Below, one piece after another: positions 43,418-52,516 of a stretch of DNA of 64,000 bases. The notes beneath the pieces were generated by a model. That model did no database searches. It worked only from the letters and a program-made list of their open reading frames with translations, and was not told the origin of the DNA. Origin of the DNA: Streptomyces sp. JJ38. Its GTDB lineage: Bacteria; Actinomycetota; Actinomycetes; Streptomycetales; Streptomycetaceae. Positions within the stretch are counted from its first letter, which is position 1. Every line of letters begins with the position of its first letter. Where the stretch lies: NCBI RefSeq assembly GCF_019303475.1, contig NZ_JABLSI010000004.1:62001-126000 (forward strand), written 5' to 3'. Position numbers and translations under genes: made by a program.

Positions 43418-44563
43418 ATGCTGGTACTGCGGCCCACCGCGGCCGAACCGGTCAGGCCGGTCGACGGTCCGCTCACCGCCCGTGACGCCATCCGGGCCGC
43501 CGAGGCGGAACTCGGCCACGTCCTCGACGAGCGGCTGAGCCTGGCCCGCGACACGGATCCGGTCTTCGCCCGCGACGTCGCCGAGCGGGTCACCGCCTTC
43601 GTGCGGGGCGGGGGCAAACGGCTGCGCACCGCGTTCGTGTGGTCCGGCTGGCGGGCCGCCGGCGGTTCGGGGGACGCCACGGCGGTTCTGCGTACGGGCG
43701 CGGCCCTCGAACTCCTGCAGGCCTGCGCCCTCATCCACGACGACGTGATGGACGGTTCACCGCTGCGCCGGGGCGGACCGGCGATGCACGTCGACCTCGC
43801 CCGCCTGCACCGGGCCGCCCGGATGTCCGGCCCGGCCGGGGCGTTCGCGACGTCCGCCGCCGTGCTGGCCGGGGACCTGGCGCTGGCCTGGGCGGACGAT
43901 CTGCTGGCCGAGACGGCGTTGGGGACACCCTGCGGTCAGCGCCTGCACCGCGAGTGGCAGGAGATGCGCACCGAGATGGTCGCCGGACAGTACCGGGACG
44001 TCCGGGCCCAGGCCATCGGGGCCGCGGACGCCGACGAGGCCCTGACCATCGCCACCCTCAAGAGCGCGCTCTACACCGTCGAGCGGCCCCTGGCCCTGGG
44101 CGCGGTCCTGGCCGGCGCCGACGCGCGGACCCTGGAGGCGCTGCGCCGCGCCGGACGGTGTGCCGGGCTGGCCTTCCAGCTCCGCGACGATCTCATCGGC
44201 ACGTTCGGCGATCCGGCGCTGACGGGCAAGCCGTCCGACGACGACCTCCGGTCGTGCAAGCTCACCTGTCTGCTCGCCATCGGCCTCAAACTGGCCGAGG
44301 ACTCCGGCGACCACGCGACCGCGGCCGACCTCTCGCCCGGCGAGCCGCCGCCCCTGTCGGACGACGCGGTACGGCGCATGCGTGGCGCCCTGGAGCGCGG
44401 CGGGGCGCGGTCCGCCGTCGAGGCGAAGATCAGGCGGCTGGCCGCGGAGAGCGTGCGGCACTTCGGCGGGACGGGCGCCGGGCCCGTCGTACGGCGGGAG
44501 TTCGCCGCGCTCGTCGAACGGGCCTCGGGCGTGGCCCCGGAGCACACCGGGGAGGCGGCATGA
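43418..44563 (+). CDS. crtE: Geranylgeranyl diphosphate synthase
   Basis: A 381-residue trans-isoprenyl diphosphate synthase. The first aspartate-rich motif is ALIHDDVMDGSPLRRGG (DDxxD) and the second FQLRDDLIGTFGDP. GGGKRLRTAF carries the lysine and arginine that bind isopentenyl diphosphate. It makes the C20 precursor of carotenoids. ATG 43418 has AAGGGG at good spacing; GTG 43391 or GTG 43172 would lengthen it. Its stop overlaps the crtI start (ATGA). The gene order crtE-crtI-crtB is that of Streptomyces isorenieratene clusters, where this operon is light-induced through an ECF sigma factor. Confidence 0.93.
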   Translation: MLVLRPTAAEPVRPVDGPLTARDAIRAAEAELGHVLDERLSLARDTDPVFARDVAERVTAFVRGGGKRLRTAFVWSGWRAAGGSGDATAVLRTGAALELLQACALIHDDVMDGSPLRRGGPAMHVDLARLHRAARMSGPAGAFATSAAVLAGDLALAWADDLLAETALGTPCGQRLHREWQEMRTEMVAGQYRDVRAQAIGAADADEALTIATLKSALYTVERPLALGAVLAGADARTLEALRRAGRCAGLAFQLRDDLIGTFGDPALTGKPSDDDLRSCKLTCLLAIGLKLAEDSGDHATAADLSPGEPPPLSDDAVRRMRGALERGGARSAVEAKIRRLAAESVRHFGGTGAGPVVRREFAALVERASGVAPEHTGEAA

Positions 44564-46131
44564 GGACGGTGACGGGTCCGACGGACCACGTGGTCGTGGT
44601 GGGCGCCGGCCTGTCCGGGCTCGCCTGCGCCCTGCACCTGCTCGGCGCGGGCCGCGCGGTGACGGTCGTCGAACGGGACGCCGGACCGGGCGGCCGGGCC
44701 GGACACCGGCGTCTGGGGGGCTACGAACTGGACACCGGGCCCACGGTACTGACCATGCCGCACCTGGCCGAGGAGGCGTTCGCGGCCGTGGGCGACAGCC
44801 TCGACCGTCACGTGGAGCTGACCGCCCTGCACCCCGCCTACCGGGCCCGGTTCGCGGACGGGAGCTCGCTCGACGTCCACACCGACGGCGGGGCGATGGA
44901 GGCCGAGGTCAGGCGGTTCGCCGGCCCCGCGGAGGCTGCGGGCTACCGTGAGCTGCGCGTCTGGCTGGGGAAGCTGTACCGGGCCCAGATGCGCCGGTTC
45001 GTCGACACGAACTTCGACTCGCCCCTGCGCCTGCTGCACCCCGACCTGGCGCGCCTGGCCGCGCTGGGCGGTTTCGGACGGCTCGACCGGCGCATCGGCC
45101 GCTTCCTCGCCGATCCCCGGCTGCGCCGCGTCTTCTCCTTCCAGGCCCTGTACGCCGGGGTGGCCCCGGCCAGGGCCCTCGCGGCCTACGCGGTGATCGC
45201 GTACATGGACACCGTGGCCGGCGTCTGGTTCCCCCAGGGGGGCGTGCACGCCCTGCCCCGGGGGATGGCGAACGCGGCACAGTCCGCGGGCGCCCGGTTC
45301 CGCTGGTCGTCCGAGGTCACCGAGCTGGAGAGATCGGTGGGCCGGGTCCGCGCCGTCCGACTGGCCTCGGGCGAGCGGATCCCCTGCGACGCCGTGGTGC
45401 TGACCTGTGAACTGCCGACGGCCCACCGGCTCCTGGGGCGGGCTCCGAAGCGCCCCGTGCCCCTGCGGTACTCGCCCTCGGCCGTCATCCTGCACGCCGG
45501 AACGGATCGCACCTGGCCTGGCCTCGCCCACCACACCCTGTCCTTCGGGGACGCGTGGGAGCGCACCTTCGAGGAGCTGACCCGCTCGGGACGGCTCATG
45601 AGCGACCCCTCGTTCCTGATCACCCGGCCCACCGCGCACGACCCGCGGCTGGCGCCGCCGGGGCGGCACCTCCACTACGTGCTGGCGCCCTGTCCCAACA
45701 CCGCCGTCGGTCCCTCCGCCGCCGCGTGGCGTGACCTGGGGCCGCGCTACCGCGACAGCCTGGTCGCGGAGTTGGAGCGCCGGGGCCTCCACGGGTTCGC
45801 CGACAGCGTCCAGGACGAGCTGCTCGTGACGCCGCTCGACTGGGCGGCACAGGGGCACGCCGCGGGCAGCCCCTTCTCGGTGTCGCACACCTTCGCCCAG
45901 ACCGGCCCGTTCCGTCCCCGCAACCTCGTGCGCGGCGTGGAGAACGTCGTCCTGGCCGGCTGCGGCACCACACCCGGCGTCGGCGTGCCGCCGGTGCTCA
46001 TCAGCGGCAAGCTCGCCGCCGAGCGCGTGACCGGCGGGGTTCGGATGCGTCGTCCCACGCGCCCCTGCCCGCCACCGCACGGCGCCCGCACCCCCGCCTC
46101 GACCCCGGAAGGCGCGCATGACCCGTCGTGA
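44560..46131 (+). CDS. crtI: Phytoene desaturase
   Basis: A 523-residue flavoprotein. FAD binding is at [29 protein letters not shown] and [17 protein letters not shown] are CrtI family blocks; the C-terminal flavin segment is [25 protein letters not shown]. It introduces four double bonds into phytoene to give lycopene. The start overlaps the crtE stop by four bases and the end overlaps crtB by 14. The C-terminal 25 residues are a Pro-rich extension. Confidence 0.95.
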   Translation: MRTVTGPTDHVVVVGAGLSGLACALHLLGAGRAVTVVERDAGPGGRAGHRRLGGYELDTGPTVLTMPHLAEEAFAAVGDSLDRHVELTALHPAYRARFADGSSLDVHTDGGAMEAEVRRFAGPAEAAGYRELRVWLGKLYRAQMRRFVDTNFDSPLRLLHPDLARLAALGGFGRLDRRIGRFLADPRLRRVFSFQALYAGVAPARALAAYAVIAYMDTVAGVWFPQGGVHALPRGMANAAQSAGARFRWSSEVTELERSVGRVRAVRLASGERIPCDAVVLTCELPTAHRLLGRAPKRPVPLRYSPSAVILHAGTDRTWPGLAHHTLSFGDAWERTFEELTRSGRLMSDPSFLITRPTAHDPRLAPPGRHLHYVLAPCPNTAVGPSAAAWRDLGPRYRDSLVAELERRGLHGFADSVQDELLVTPLDWAAQGHAAGSPFSVSHTFAQTGPFRPRNLVRGVENVVLAGCGTTPGVGVPPVLISGKLAAERVTGGVRMRRPTRPCPPPHGARTPASTPEGAHDPS

Positions 46132-47116
46132 ACTGGACGCCGCCGGCATCACCGACCCCGCCCTGCGGGCGGCCTACACCCGGTGCCGGCGGCTCAACGC
46201 CCGGCACGGCAGGACCTACTTCCTGGCGACCCGGCTGCTTCCGGTGGAGCGGCGCTCCGCCGTGCACGCCCTGTACGGCTTCGCCCGCTGGGCGGACGAC
46301 ATCGTGGACGACCTCGACCGGCGCCGGACGCCGGACGAGCGCGACCGGCTGTTGCTGCGTCTGGAGAGCGACCTCGCCCACGGGCTGCGCACCGGCGTGG
46401 GCGACGAGCCCGTGGTGCGCGCCGTCGCCGACACCGCGGCCCGCTACGACATCGAGCACGTGCTGTTCGCCGACTTCCTGACGTCGATGCGCAGCGATCT
46501 GAGCGTGACGGACTACCCGACCTACGAGGACCTGCGGTCCTACATGCACGGCTCGGCCGCCGTGATCGGGCTGCAGATGCTGCCGGTGCTCGGCACCGTC
46601 GTCCCCCGCCAGGAGGCGGCACCGCACGCCGCCGACCTCGGCGTCGCGTTCCAGCTCACCAACTTCCTCCGGGACGTGGGCGAGGACCTGGACCGGGGGC
46701 GCGTCTACCTGCCGGCGGACCTGCTGGCCGCCCACGGCGTGGACCGGCCGCTGCTGGAGTGGAGCCGCCGCACGGGCCGGACCGACCCCCGCATCCGTCA
46801 GGCCCTCGTCGCCGCCGAGGCCCTGACGCGGAAGGTGTACCGGGCGGCGGAACCGGGCATCGCCATGCTCGACCCGCTCACCCGACCGTGTATCCGCGCC
46901 GCGTTCGCCCTCTACGGCGGCATCCTCGACGCGATCGCGGACCAGGGCTACAGCGTGCTGCACCGCCGCGCGGTGGTACCGCGCGGGCGCCGGGCGGCCG
47001 TGGCGGCGGCCGGTCTCGTCCGCGTCGCGGCCGCCCGGCGGCGGCGACGCCGCCCCGGGCACCCGGCCCACCGGGCGGGCGGCGCGGCACTCCAGTGGAA
47101 GGGGCCTGTGAAGTGA
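46118..47116 (+). CDS. crtB: Phytoene synthase
   Basis: A 332-residue squalene/phytoene synthase. Both acidic motifs are present: [13 protein letters not shown] and [20 protein letters not shown], with [10 protein letters not shown] between them. It joins two geranylgeranyl diphosphates to phytoene. The C-terminal 40 residues are an Arg-rich tail ([12 protein letters not shown]) that may contact the membrane surface. GGAAGG precedes ATG 46118, inside the end of crtI. The stop overlaps the next start (GTGA). Confidence 0.95.
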   Translation: MTRRELDAAGITDPALRAAYTRCRRLNARHGRTYFLATRLLPVERRSAVHALYGFARWADDIVDDLDRRRTPDERDRLLLRLESDLAHGLRTGVGDEPVVRAVADTAARYDIEHVLFADFLTSMRSDLSVTDYPTYEDLRSYMHGSAAVIGLQMLPVLGTVVPRQEAAPHAADLGVAFQLTNFLRDVGEDLDRGRVYLPADLLAAHGVDRPLLEWSRRTGRTDPRIRQALVAAEALTRKVYRAAEPGIAMLDPLTRPCIRAAFALYGGILDAIADQGYSVLHRRAVVPRGRRAAVAAAGLVRVAAARRRRRRPGHPAHRAGGAALQWKGPVK

Positions 47117-48129
47117 GCGGCCGATCGGATCGTTTCCGCCCCAAGGGCTGGACATCCCCGCTCCGGCGTCGTCGGGGTACCGGCTGGGCCGCGCAGGAGC
47201 CGACCTGGCGAGCGGCACGCCCGGCGCTGATCGCCGACGCGCTCAAGCGGGCGTCGGCGCGCCCCTCCGGCAACTGGTTCGTCGTCGGCGCCTCGCGGGA
47301 CGTGCGCCCCGGTGACCGCCCCCGCGGCCGGACGGTGGGCGGCGTCGAGATCGTGCTGTGGCGCTCGGAGTCCGGTGCCCTGCACGCGGGCCCGGGCGCC
47401 TGCCCGCATCTCGGTGCGCCGCTGCGGGAGAGCCGGGTGGTGTGCGGCACGCTGGTGTGCCACTGGCACGGGCTGGCCCTGGACGGCGGCGCCTTCGCCG
47501 GGTGGGAGCCGTACCCGGTCCACGACGACGGCGTGCTGGTGTGGGTGCGGCTGGACGCGATCGGCGGCGAGGAACCGTCGGAGCGGCCCGTGGTGCCCGC
47601 GCGGCCGGAGCCGGACCGGGGGGTGGACGCCGTCTTCACGGCGGCCGGCCGCTGCGAGCCCGAGGACGTGGTCGCCAACCGGCTGGACCCGTGGCACGGC
47701 GCGTGGTTCCACCCGTACTCGTTCGTGGACCTGACGGTGGCCCGGCCGCCGCGGGGTGAGGAGGACGACGTCTTCGTCGTCGACGTCTCCTTCCGGGTGA
47801 CCGGCCGTCTGGTGGTTCCGGTCCGGGCCGAGTTCACAGCTCCCGGGCCCCGGACCGTCGTCATGCGCATCACGGAGGGCGAGGGGGCCACGTCAGTGGT
47901 GGAGACGCACGCCACGCCGCTGACCGGCGACGCCGCCGAGCAGCCGAGGACCGCCGTCGTGGAGGCGGTCGTCGCCGCCTCCGGGCGACGCGGCTTCGCC
48001 CTGGCCCGGGCCGCCGCGCCCGCGCTGCGGCCGCTGATGCGGCGGACGGCCGGGCGGCTGTGGCGCGACGACCTCGCCTACGCGGAGCGGCGCTGGGCGC
48101 TGCGCAGCAGGGGACGGTTCCCGGGCTGA
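47113..48129 (+). CDS. Rieske [2Fe-2S] protein of the carotenoid operon (CrtV position, DUF5914-like)
   Basis: A 338-residue protein with a Rieske domain at about residues 50-150. The cluster ligands are in [10 protein letters not shown] (C-x-H) and [11 protein letters not shown] (C-x2-H). The C-terminal half (residues 170-300) is a beta-rich domain with [19 protein letters not shown], where a histidine-containing site resembles the mononuclear iron region of Rieske oxygenases without a full standard triad that I can confirm. I recall this family as DUF5914. It occupies the crtV position, fourth gene of the crtEIB operon, coupled to crtB, so it should act on a carotenoid or on electron supply to crtU. 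Confidence 0.85.
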   Translation: MSGRSDRFRPKGWTSPLRRRRGTGWAAQEPTWRAARPALIADALKRASARPSGNWFVVGASRDVRPGDRPRGRTVGGVEIVLWRSESGALHAGPGACPHLGAPLRESRVVCGTLVCHWHGLALDGGAFAGWEPYPVHDDGVLVWVRLDAIGGEEPSERPVVPARPEPDRGVDAVFTAAGRCEPEDVVANRLDPWHGAWFHPYSFVDLTVARPPRGEEDDVFVVDVSFRVTGRLVVPVRAEFTAPGPRTVVMRITEGEGATSVVETHATPLTGDAAEQPRTAVVEAVVAASGRRGFALARAAAPALRPLMRRTAGRLWRDDLAYAERRWALRSRGRFPG

Positions 48130-48165
48130 GGGGGCCGGGCGGTCGGCCCGGCCCGGCCCCCTCAG
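48126..48165. terminator. Shared bidirectional terminator of the two carotenoid operons
   Basis: Perfect 15-base arms (48126-48140 and 48151-48165) with a 10-base loop. The arms include the stop codons of both the Rieske gene (48127-48129) and crtU (48162-48164), so one hairpin ends both convergent operons. Confidence 0.85.
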
Positions 48166-49748
48166 CCCACGGGGTCCGGTACGCCGCGCTCGTCAGGGCC
48201 CCGGCGGTCCGCGAGCCTGCCGAGGGCCCGCAGCGCGCGTGAGCGGCCCGTCCTCGGGACCGTCCACAGCGTCTGGCCGCGCACACCCCAGCGGGCGAGC
48301 AGCGCGCCGGCCGCCAGGAACCCGGTCGTGGCGGCGCGTTCCATGAGCGCCACGGGCAGGTCGCAGCGGATCGCGTCACCGGCCAGCGTCACCCGCGGGT
48401 CGGGGGTGGCCACGGCCGGCCGCCGGGCGTGGGAACCGACCGGGAAGAGGGGGCAGTCGGCACGCCACTCGTGCCGGGCGTCCACGAGCCCGGCGCGCTC
48501 CGTCTCCGGGTAGACGCGGCGCAGGCCGTCGACGAGGCGCTCCCGGACGGCCTCCCGGGGACCGGTCGCGGCGTAGCCGTGCAGTTCCACCACCGAGCCG
48601 CCGGTCCGCGCGGCCCAGCGAGCGGCCTCCCCCTCGTAGCGGTCCAGGACGCTGATGTTGTCGAGGCCGTCGTAGCCGCTGGTGCCGAGGAAACCCGGGC
48701 GGTCGGCGGCGACCGGCCGGTCGAGCCAGAGCCGGGAGACGAGGAAGGGAGGCGCGGTCCTCATGGCCTCGACGTCGTCGCGCCAGGCCGGGGTGCCGAG
48801 GCCGGGTGAGACGGAGACGAGCGCCCGCAGCGCCGCGGGGTCGAGGGCGAGCACCGCGGCCTCGTGGTGGTCGACACCGCCGTCGGTCAGCACCTCCACT
48901 CCCCCGCCGGCCCCGAGGTGGAGGCCGCGCACCGGGGTGCCGGTGCGCAGGTCGGCTCCCAGACGCCGGAGGTAGGCCCCGAGCGGCTCCCACAGGGCCT
49001 GGGGGAAGGGCTCGGTGGGCACGTCGAAGAGCAGGCCCTCGGCGGAACCGAGGAAGTAGATGTGGAACATCAGCAGCAGTTCCGCGGCGGACAGTTCGCG
49101 GGGATCGGCGAAGAAGCTGCGCGAGAACACCTCGAAGGCCAGGTGGTGCGCGGCCTCGGGGAAACGCACGCGCTCCAGGAACGCCGTCGCGCTCAGGCCG
49201 TCGAAGCGCTCGTAGACCTCGGGCACGCGGACGTCGAGGAGGGGGAGCGCGGCCCGGGGGGCCATGGCCGCCAGGTCGCGCCAGCCGAAGGTGGGGCTCA
49301 GGGCGACGAATCCGAGCGCGCTCAGCGGTGGGGTGCGCGGGACGCTTGCGAAGCTGTCGGTGAGCCCGCCGCTGTGCCGGAGCGGGTAGTCGGGCAGCGG
49401 CCGGAGCCGGTCGAGCCCGGGGTCGGTCCGCCGCAGCAGGCCGCGCAGGTTGTAGTACTGGCGGAAGAAGGCGTGGAAGCCGCGGCTCATGGTCGCCTCG
49501 GAGCCGTCCGCGAGGCGCGTGGGCCACCCCGCGAGACGGCCGCCGAGCGTGCTCTGGCCCTCGTAGAGGGTGACGCGGGCCCCGCGCTCCGCCAACAGGG
49601 TGGCCGCCGCGAGCCCGGCGATGCCCCCACCGACCACGGCGAGGCCCGGGGCGTCCTCGGGGGCGAAGCGGTCCCGGCCGGCGGCGGGCCTGATGATCTC
49701 GGCTCTGCGGTCGCGGCCCCGTCGGGCCGCCCGGGGGGAGGCGCTCAC
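48162..49748 (-). CDS. crtU: Beta-carotene desaturase/methyltransferase, isorenieratene synthase type
   Basis: A 528-residue flavoprotein. FAD binding is at LAVVGGGIAGLAAATLLAERGARV; GGRLAGWP and MSRGFHAFFRQYYNLRGLL match CrtU proteins, which aromatise both beta-ionone rings of beta-carotene to give isorenieratene. The C-terminal flavin segment is VTLAGDAIRCDLPVALMERAATTGFLAAG. The start is GTG 49748, overlapping the stop of crtT by four bases, with GGAGG upstream. Not one lysine occurs in its 528 residues. Last gene of the leftward SDR-crtY-crtT-crtU operon. Confidence 0.9.
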   Translation of the reverse strand: MSASPRAARRGRDRRAEIIRPAAGRDRFAPEDAPGLAVVGGGIAGLAAATLLAERGARVTLYEGQSTLGGRLAGWPTRLADGSEATMSRGFHAFFRQYYNLRGLLRRTDPGLDRLRPLPDYPLRHSGGLTDSFASVPRTPPLSALGFVALSPTFGWRDLAAMAPRAALPLLDVRVPEVYERFDGLSATAFLERVRFPEAAHHLAFEVFSRSFFADPRELSAAELLLMFHIYFLGSAEGLLFDVPTEPFPQALWEPLGAYLRRLGADLRTGTPVRGLHLGAGGGVEVLTDGGVDHHEAAVLALDPAALRALVSVSPGLGTPAWRDDVEAMRTAPPFLVSRLWLDRPVAADRPGFLGTSGYDGLDNISVLDRYEGEAARWAARTGGSVVELHGYAATGPREAVRERLVDGLRRVYPETERAGLVDARHEWRADCPLFPVGSHARRPAVATPDPRVTLAGDAIRCDLPVALMERAATTGFLAAGALLARWGVRGQTLWTVPRTGRSRALRALGRLADRRGPDERGVPDPVG

Positions 49749-50476
49749 CGGTCCGCCTCCGCTGCCAAAGCGGCCTCGTTGCGCGCGAGGAAGGTGTGCA
49801 CGATGCCGGTCTGCCATCCGGCGACGGGAACGGCGCGCACGCCGGTGAACCCCGCGTCCGCCAGCCGCGCGCAGAAGGCGGGCACGGTGTCGAAGTCGAG
49901 GACGCTGCGCCACAGGTGGCGGTAGAGCGCGCCGTCGCCGCCGAGCGTGCCCGCGGGGATGATCACGCCGCGGCACACGGCCGTCCACAGTGCCCGGTGG
50001 GGAGCGGAGCCGCTGAGGCTGTACTCGTGGACGGCGAGTCGGCCGCCCGGCCGCAACAGGGACCGGGCCGTCCGCAGCACGTCGTCAGGGTCCGTGACGT
50101 TGCGGAACAGGTAGGCGGCGAACACCGCGTCGTACGGCCCCTCACCGGCCGTCGCCGCCTCCTCGGCGCGCAGATGCCGGAAACGCACCGTGGCCGGCCA
50201 CGGTTTCGCCAGAGCCCGCCGCAGCATGCCCGGCGAGGCGTCGACGGCCGTGATCCGCGCGCGCGGCGCCGCCCGCAGGAGCGCCCGGGTGGAGGCTCCG
50301 GTACCGCAGCCCAGGTCCAGCACGTGCGCCCCGGCGCCGTTCCGGGGCAGGCGCAGCCGGCGTGCCGAGCGGAGGAGATCCGAGCGGTAGCCGGGGTTGA
50401 GCGCCGTGAGGCGGTCGTAGGTGTGCGCGGCGTGGTCGAAGGCGCGGGCCAGGTCGTGGTCGCGCAGCAGTGTCAT
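49745..50476 (-). CDS. crtT: SAM-dependent methyltransferase of the carotenoid cluster
   Basis: A 243-residue UbiE-like methyltransferase: AFDHAAHTYDRLTALNPGY at the N-terminus, motif I HVLDLGCGTGASTRALL, and FAAYLFRNVTDPDDVL, LRPGGRLAVHEYS. It is the CrtT of Streptomyces crtYTU operons; the methylated compound has not been clearly defined there. The four-base overlaps with crtY before it and crtU after it show tight coupling. Confidence 0.88.
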   Translation of the reverse strand: MTLLRDHDLARAFDHAAHTYDRLTALNPGYRSDLLRSARRLRLPRNGAGAHVLDLGCGTGASTRALLRAAPRARITAVDASPGMLRRALAKPWPATVRFRHLRAEEAATAGEGPYDAVFAAYLFRNVTDPDDVLRTARSLLRPGGRLAVHEYSLSGSAPHRALWTAVCRGVIIPAGTLGGDGALYRHLWRSVLDFDTVPAFCARLADAGFTGVRAVPVAGWQTGIVHTFLARNEAALAAEADR

Positions 50477-51708
50477 CGGTGGTCGTCTCCGGTTCGGTGC
50501 GCGGTGCGCGGGGCGGTGGGGAAGCGGTGCGGGAGAAAGGGGAGTTCGACGACGGTCCGGAGCATAGGGCCCACCGGGGTCCGCAGGCCGACACCCCACT
50601 CCTCCCACGGCGACGTGTCGCCGTCGAGGAAGCGCAGCAGGCGTTCGGCGGGCACACGGCGGAACAGGCGGGTGAAGAAGTCGGGGCCGTCGAGGCGACC
50701 GGTGTCCAGGGCCCGCAGCAGCACGGCGTCCATGGCCAACGCGCGCCTGCCGTGGGGCGGGAACGCGCGGGCGCGGCCCGCGCGCAGGCCGGCGGCGATG
50801 GCCCGGCTCTGCCGCTGCACGGCGGCGAAGGTGTAGCCGGTCGACGGGCGGGTGGCACCACCCGCGGCCCCGATCCTGAAGACGGCGGGGCCGGCCTGAC
50901 GGGCGAAGCGCGCGTCGGTCATGGGGATGACGCCCTGCTCCGCCGACTCCACGGTGACGGCACCGAGCCCCAGGACGTCGCGGCAGTAGTGGGCCAGCGC
51001 CACCTCGTACGCGCTCGTGCTCAGCGGGCTCCGGGAGAACTCCGTGTACTCGACGAGGGCTCGGTTCGGCGTGAGGGGCAGGACGTAGCCGAAGGCGAGC
51101 CCGTGGGGCGGCTGCGGAACCCGGAAGTCCATCAGGTCGGCGACCGTGGGGTCGAAGGCCTCGCCCTCGGTGCGTACGAACCAGCCGCGGAAGTGCTGCA
51201 GCAGCCGCGTCCGGGCCGGTGGCGGCGTGGGGCGCGGGCGGGAGTCGAAGACGTGGCGGGCGCGGAGTGTCAGCGTCCGGCCGTCCGGGGTCGTGCACCG
51301 GACCTCCGCGCCGTCGGCCGTGTTGCGCACCGTGTCCGCGGTCGCGCGCAGGACACGGGCGCCTGGCGTGCCGGCCAGTCGGGTGTGCACCAGCTGTTCG
51401 ACGTCCGTGGAGCGGAGCATCCGGTAGCGCAGCGGCGCCGGGTCCACGATAACCGGGCGGCCGTCGGTGCCGTGGACGCGCAGACGGTGCCAGGAGGCGG
51501 TGACCGCCTGCTCGAACTGGCCGTTCCCGCGGTCCCAGTAGCACCAGGTCCGCTCGGCAGGACGCCGGGGGCCGTCCGGTGCCTCGACGAGGGTGAGGGT
51601 GGGGGAGCCGGGTTCCGTCAGCCGGTGGGCGAGACTGAGCCCGGCCGCGCCGCCACCGACGATGACCACGTCGGATGCGGTGTCGCGAGGGCTGGAGGAC
51701 CGGCTCAC
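50473..51708 (-). CDS. crtY: Lycopene beta-cyclase (CrtY type)
   Basis: A 411-residue flavoprotein cyclase. The N-terminal FAD motif is VVIVGGGAAGLSLAHRL; later come TWCYWD, LMDFRVPQ, GFGYVLPL-type segment LAFGYVLPLTPNRALVEYTEF, and GAAGGATRPSTGYTFAAVQRQ, all characteristic of CrtY/CrtL cyclases. It closes both ends of lycopene to give beta-carotene. GTG 51708 overlaps the SDR stop by four bases. No lysine occurs in the protein. Confidence 0.93.
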   Translation of the reverse strand: MSRSSSPRDTASDVVIVGGGAAGLSLAHRLTEPGSPTLTLVEAPDGPRRPAERTWCYWDRGNGQFEQAVTASWHRLRVHGTDGRPVIVDPAPLRYRMLRSTDVEQLVHTRLAGTPGARVLRATADTVRNTADGAEVRCTTPDGRTLTLRARHVFDSRPRPTPPPARTRLLQHFRGWFVRTEGEAFDPTVADLMDFRVPQPPHGLAFGYVLPLTPNRALVEYTEFSRSPLSTSAYEVALAHYCRDVLGLGAVTVESAEQGVIPMTDARFARQAGPAVFRIGAAGGATRPSTGYTFAAVQRQSRAIAAGLRAGRARAFPPHGRRALAMDAVLLRALDTGRLDGPDFFTRLFRRVPAERLLRFLDGDTSPWEEWGVGLRTPVGPMLRTVVELPFLPHRFPTAPRTAHRTGDDHR

Positions 51709-52415
51709 CGGGCGCGCCGTTCGACGACGGGGGTCCCGTCCGCGGCGCTGCGCAGGAGTTCGGCGTCCGCCTCCATCGCGTCGGCCACGGCGGCGACGAC
51801 GCGCAGCGGGTCGCCTCCGGGAGGCGTCGGCGGGGCCGTGCCCGCCACGGCCCGGTCGGCGAAGCCCGTTTCCAGGTGCCCGGGACAGATGTCCAGGACG
51901 TGGATGCCGTGCGCCCCGGCCTCGCGGCGCGCGGCGGCCAGCCAGGCGCTCAGCGCGGCCTTGGAGGCGCTGTAGTCGGCCATCCCCGGCTGCGGGCGCT
52001 GCGCGACCACGCCGGTGAAGGCGGCGATCGTGGAACCGGGTTCCATGACGGTGAGCGCGGCGCGGAAGAAGGCGGCGGGTGCCAGGACGTTGACGGCGAC
52101 GAGGTGTTCCGCGATCTCGTCACCGACCTCGGCCGCCGGGCCGAACGCGACCGTTCCGAAGGCCGTGACGACCGCGTCGAGCCCGCCCATTCCGGCCGCC
52201 GCGCCGTGCACGGCGCGGGCGCAGGAGTCGGGGTCGTAGGCGTCGAAGACGACGGCCGGAGTTCCGGGATACGCCCGGGCCGCGCGCACGAGGCGCACCG
52301 GGTCGCGTCCGGCAAGCGTCAGCCGGGCGCCACGGTCGGCCAGTTCGGCGACGAGGGCGCCGCCGAGCGTACCGGTCGCGCCGGCCACCAGCACGCGCGC
52401 GCCGTCGAGTTTCAC
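51705..52415 (-). CDS. Short-chain dehydrogenase/reductase of the carotenoid operon
   Basis: A 236-residue SDR. The cofactor motif is VLVAGATGTLGGALVAEL (TGxxxGxG class), a catalytic Ser is expected near AAFTGVVAQ, and the Tyr/Lys pair is in MADYSASKAAL. GTG 52415 has GGGAG six bases upstream. It is the first gene of the unit leading to crtY, crtT and crtU, joined by a four-base overlap, so it probably acts in carotenoid metabolism, for example on a hydroxy or keto end group, but its substrate is unknown. It may be an addition to the standard crtYTU set. Confidence 0.88.
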   Translation of the reverse strand: MKLDGARVLVAGATGTLGGALVAELADRGARLTLAGRDPVRLVRAARAYPGTPAVVFDAYDPDSCARAVHGAAAGMGGLDAVVTAFGTVAFGPAAEVGDEIAEHLVAVNVLAPAAFFRAALTVMEPGSTIAAFTGVVAQRPQPGMADYSASKAALSAWLAAARREAGAHGIHVLDICPGHLETGFADRAVAGTAPPTPPGGDPLRVVAAVADAMEADAELLRSAADGTPVVERRAR

Positions 52416-52443
52416 ATCGCACTCCCGATCGCGAAGGTCAGTC

Positions 52444-52463
52444 GAGGCGTTGCCTCTCGCCTC
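52444..52463. repeat. Short inverted repeat upstream of the SDR-crtYTU unit
   Basis: GAGGCG (52444-52449) and CGCCTC (52458-52463) flank eight bases, 29 bases before the SDR start. It could be an operator or a leader hairpin. Confidence 0.35.
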
Positions 52464-52516
52464 CTCTTCCGGGTGGCGGCGGCCGCTGGATGCGGCACGG
52501 GCCGTCAGGCCGGCCG

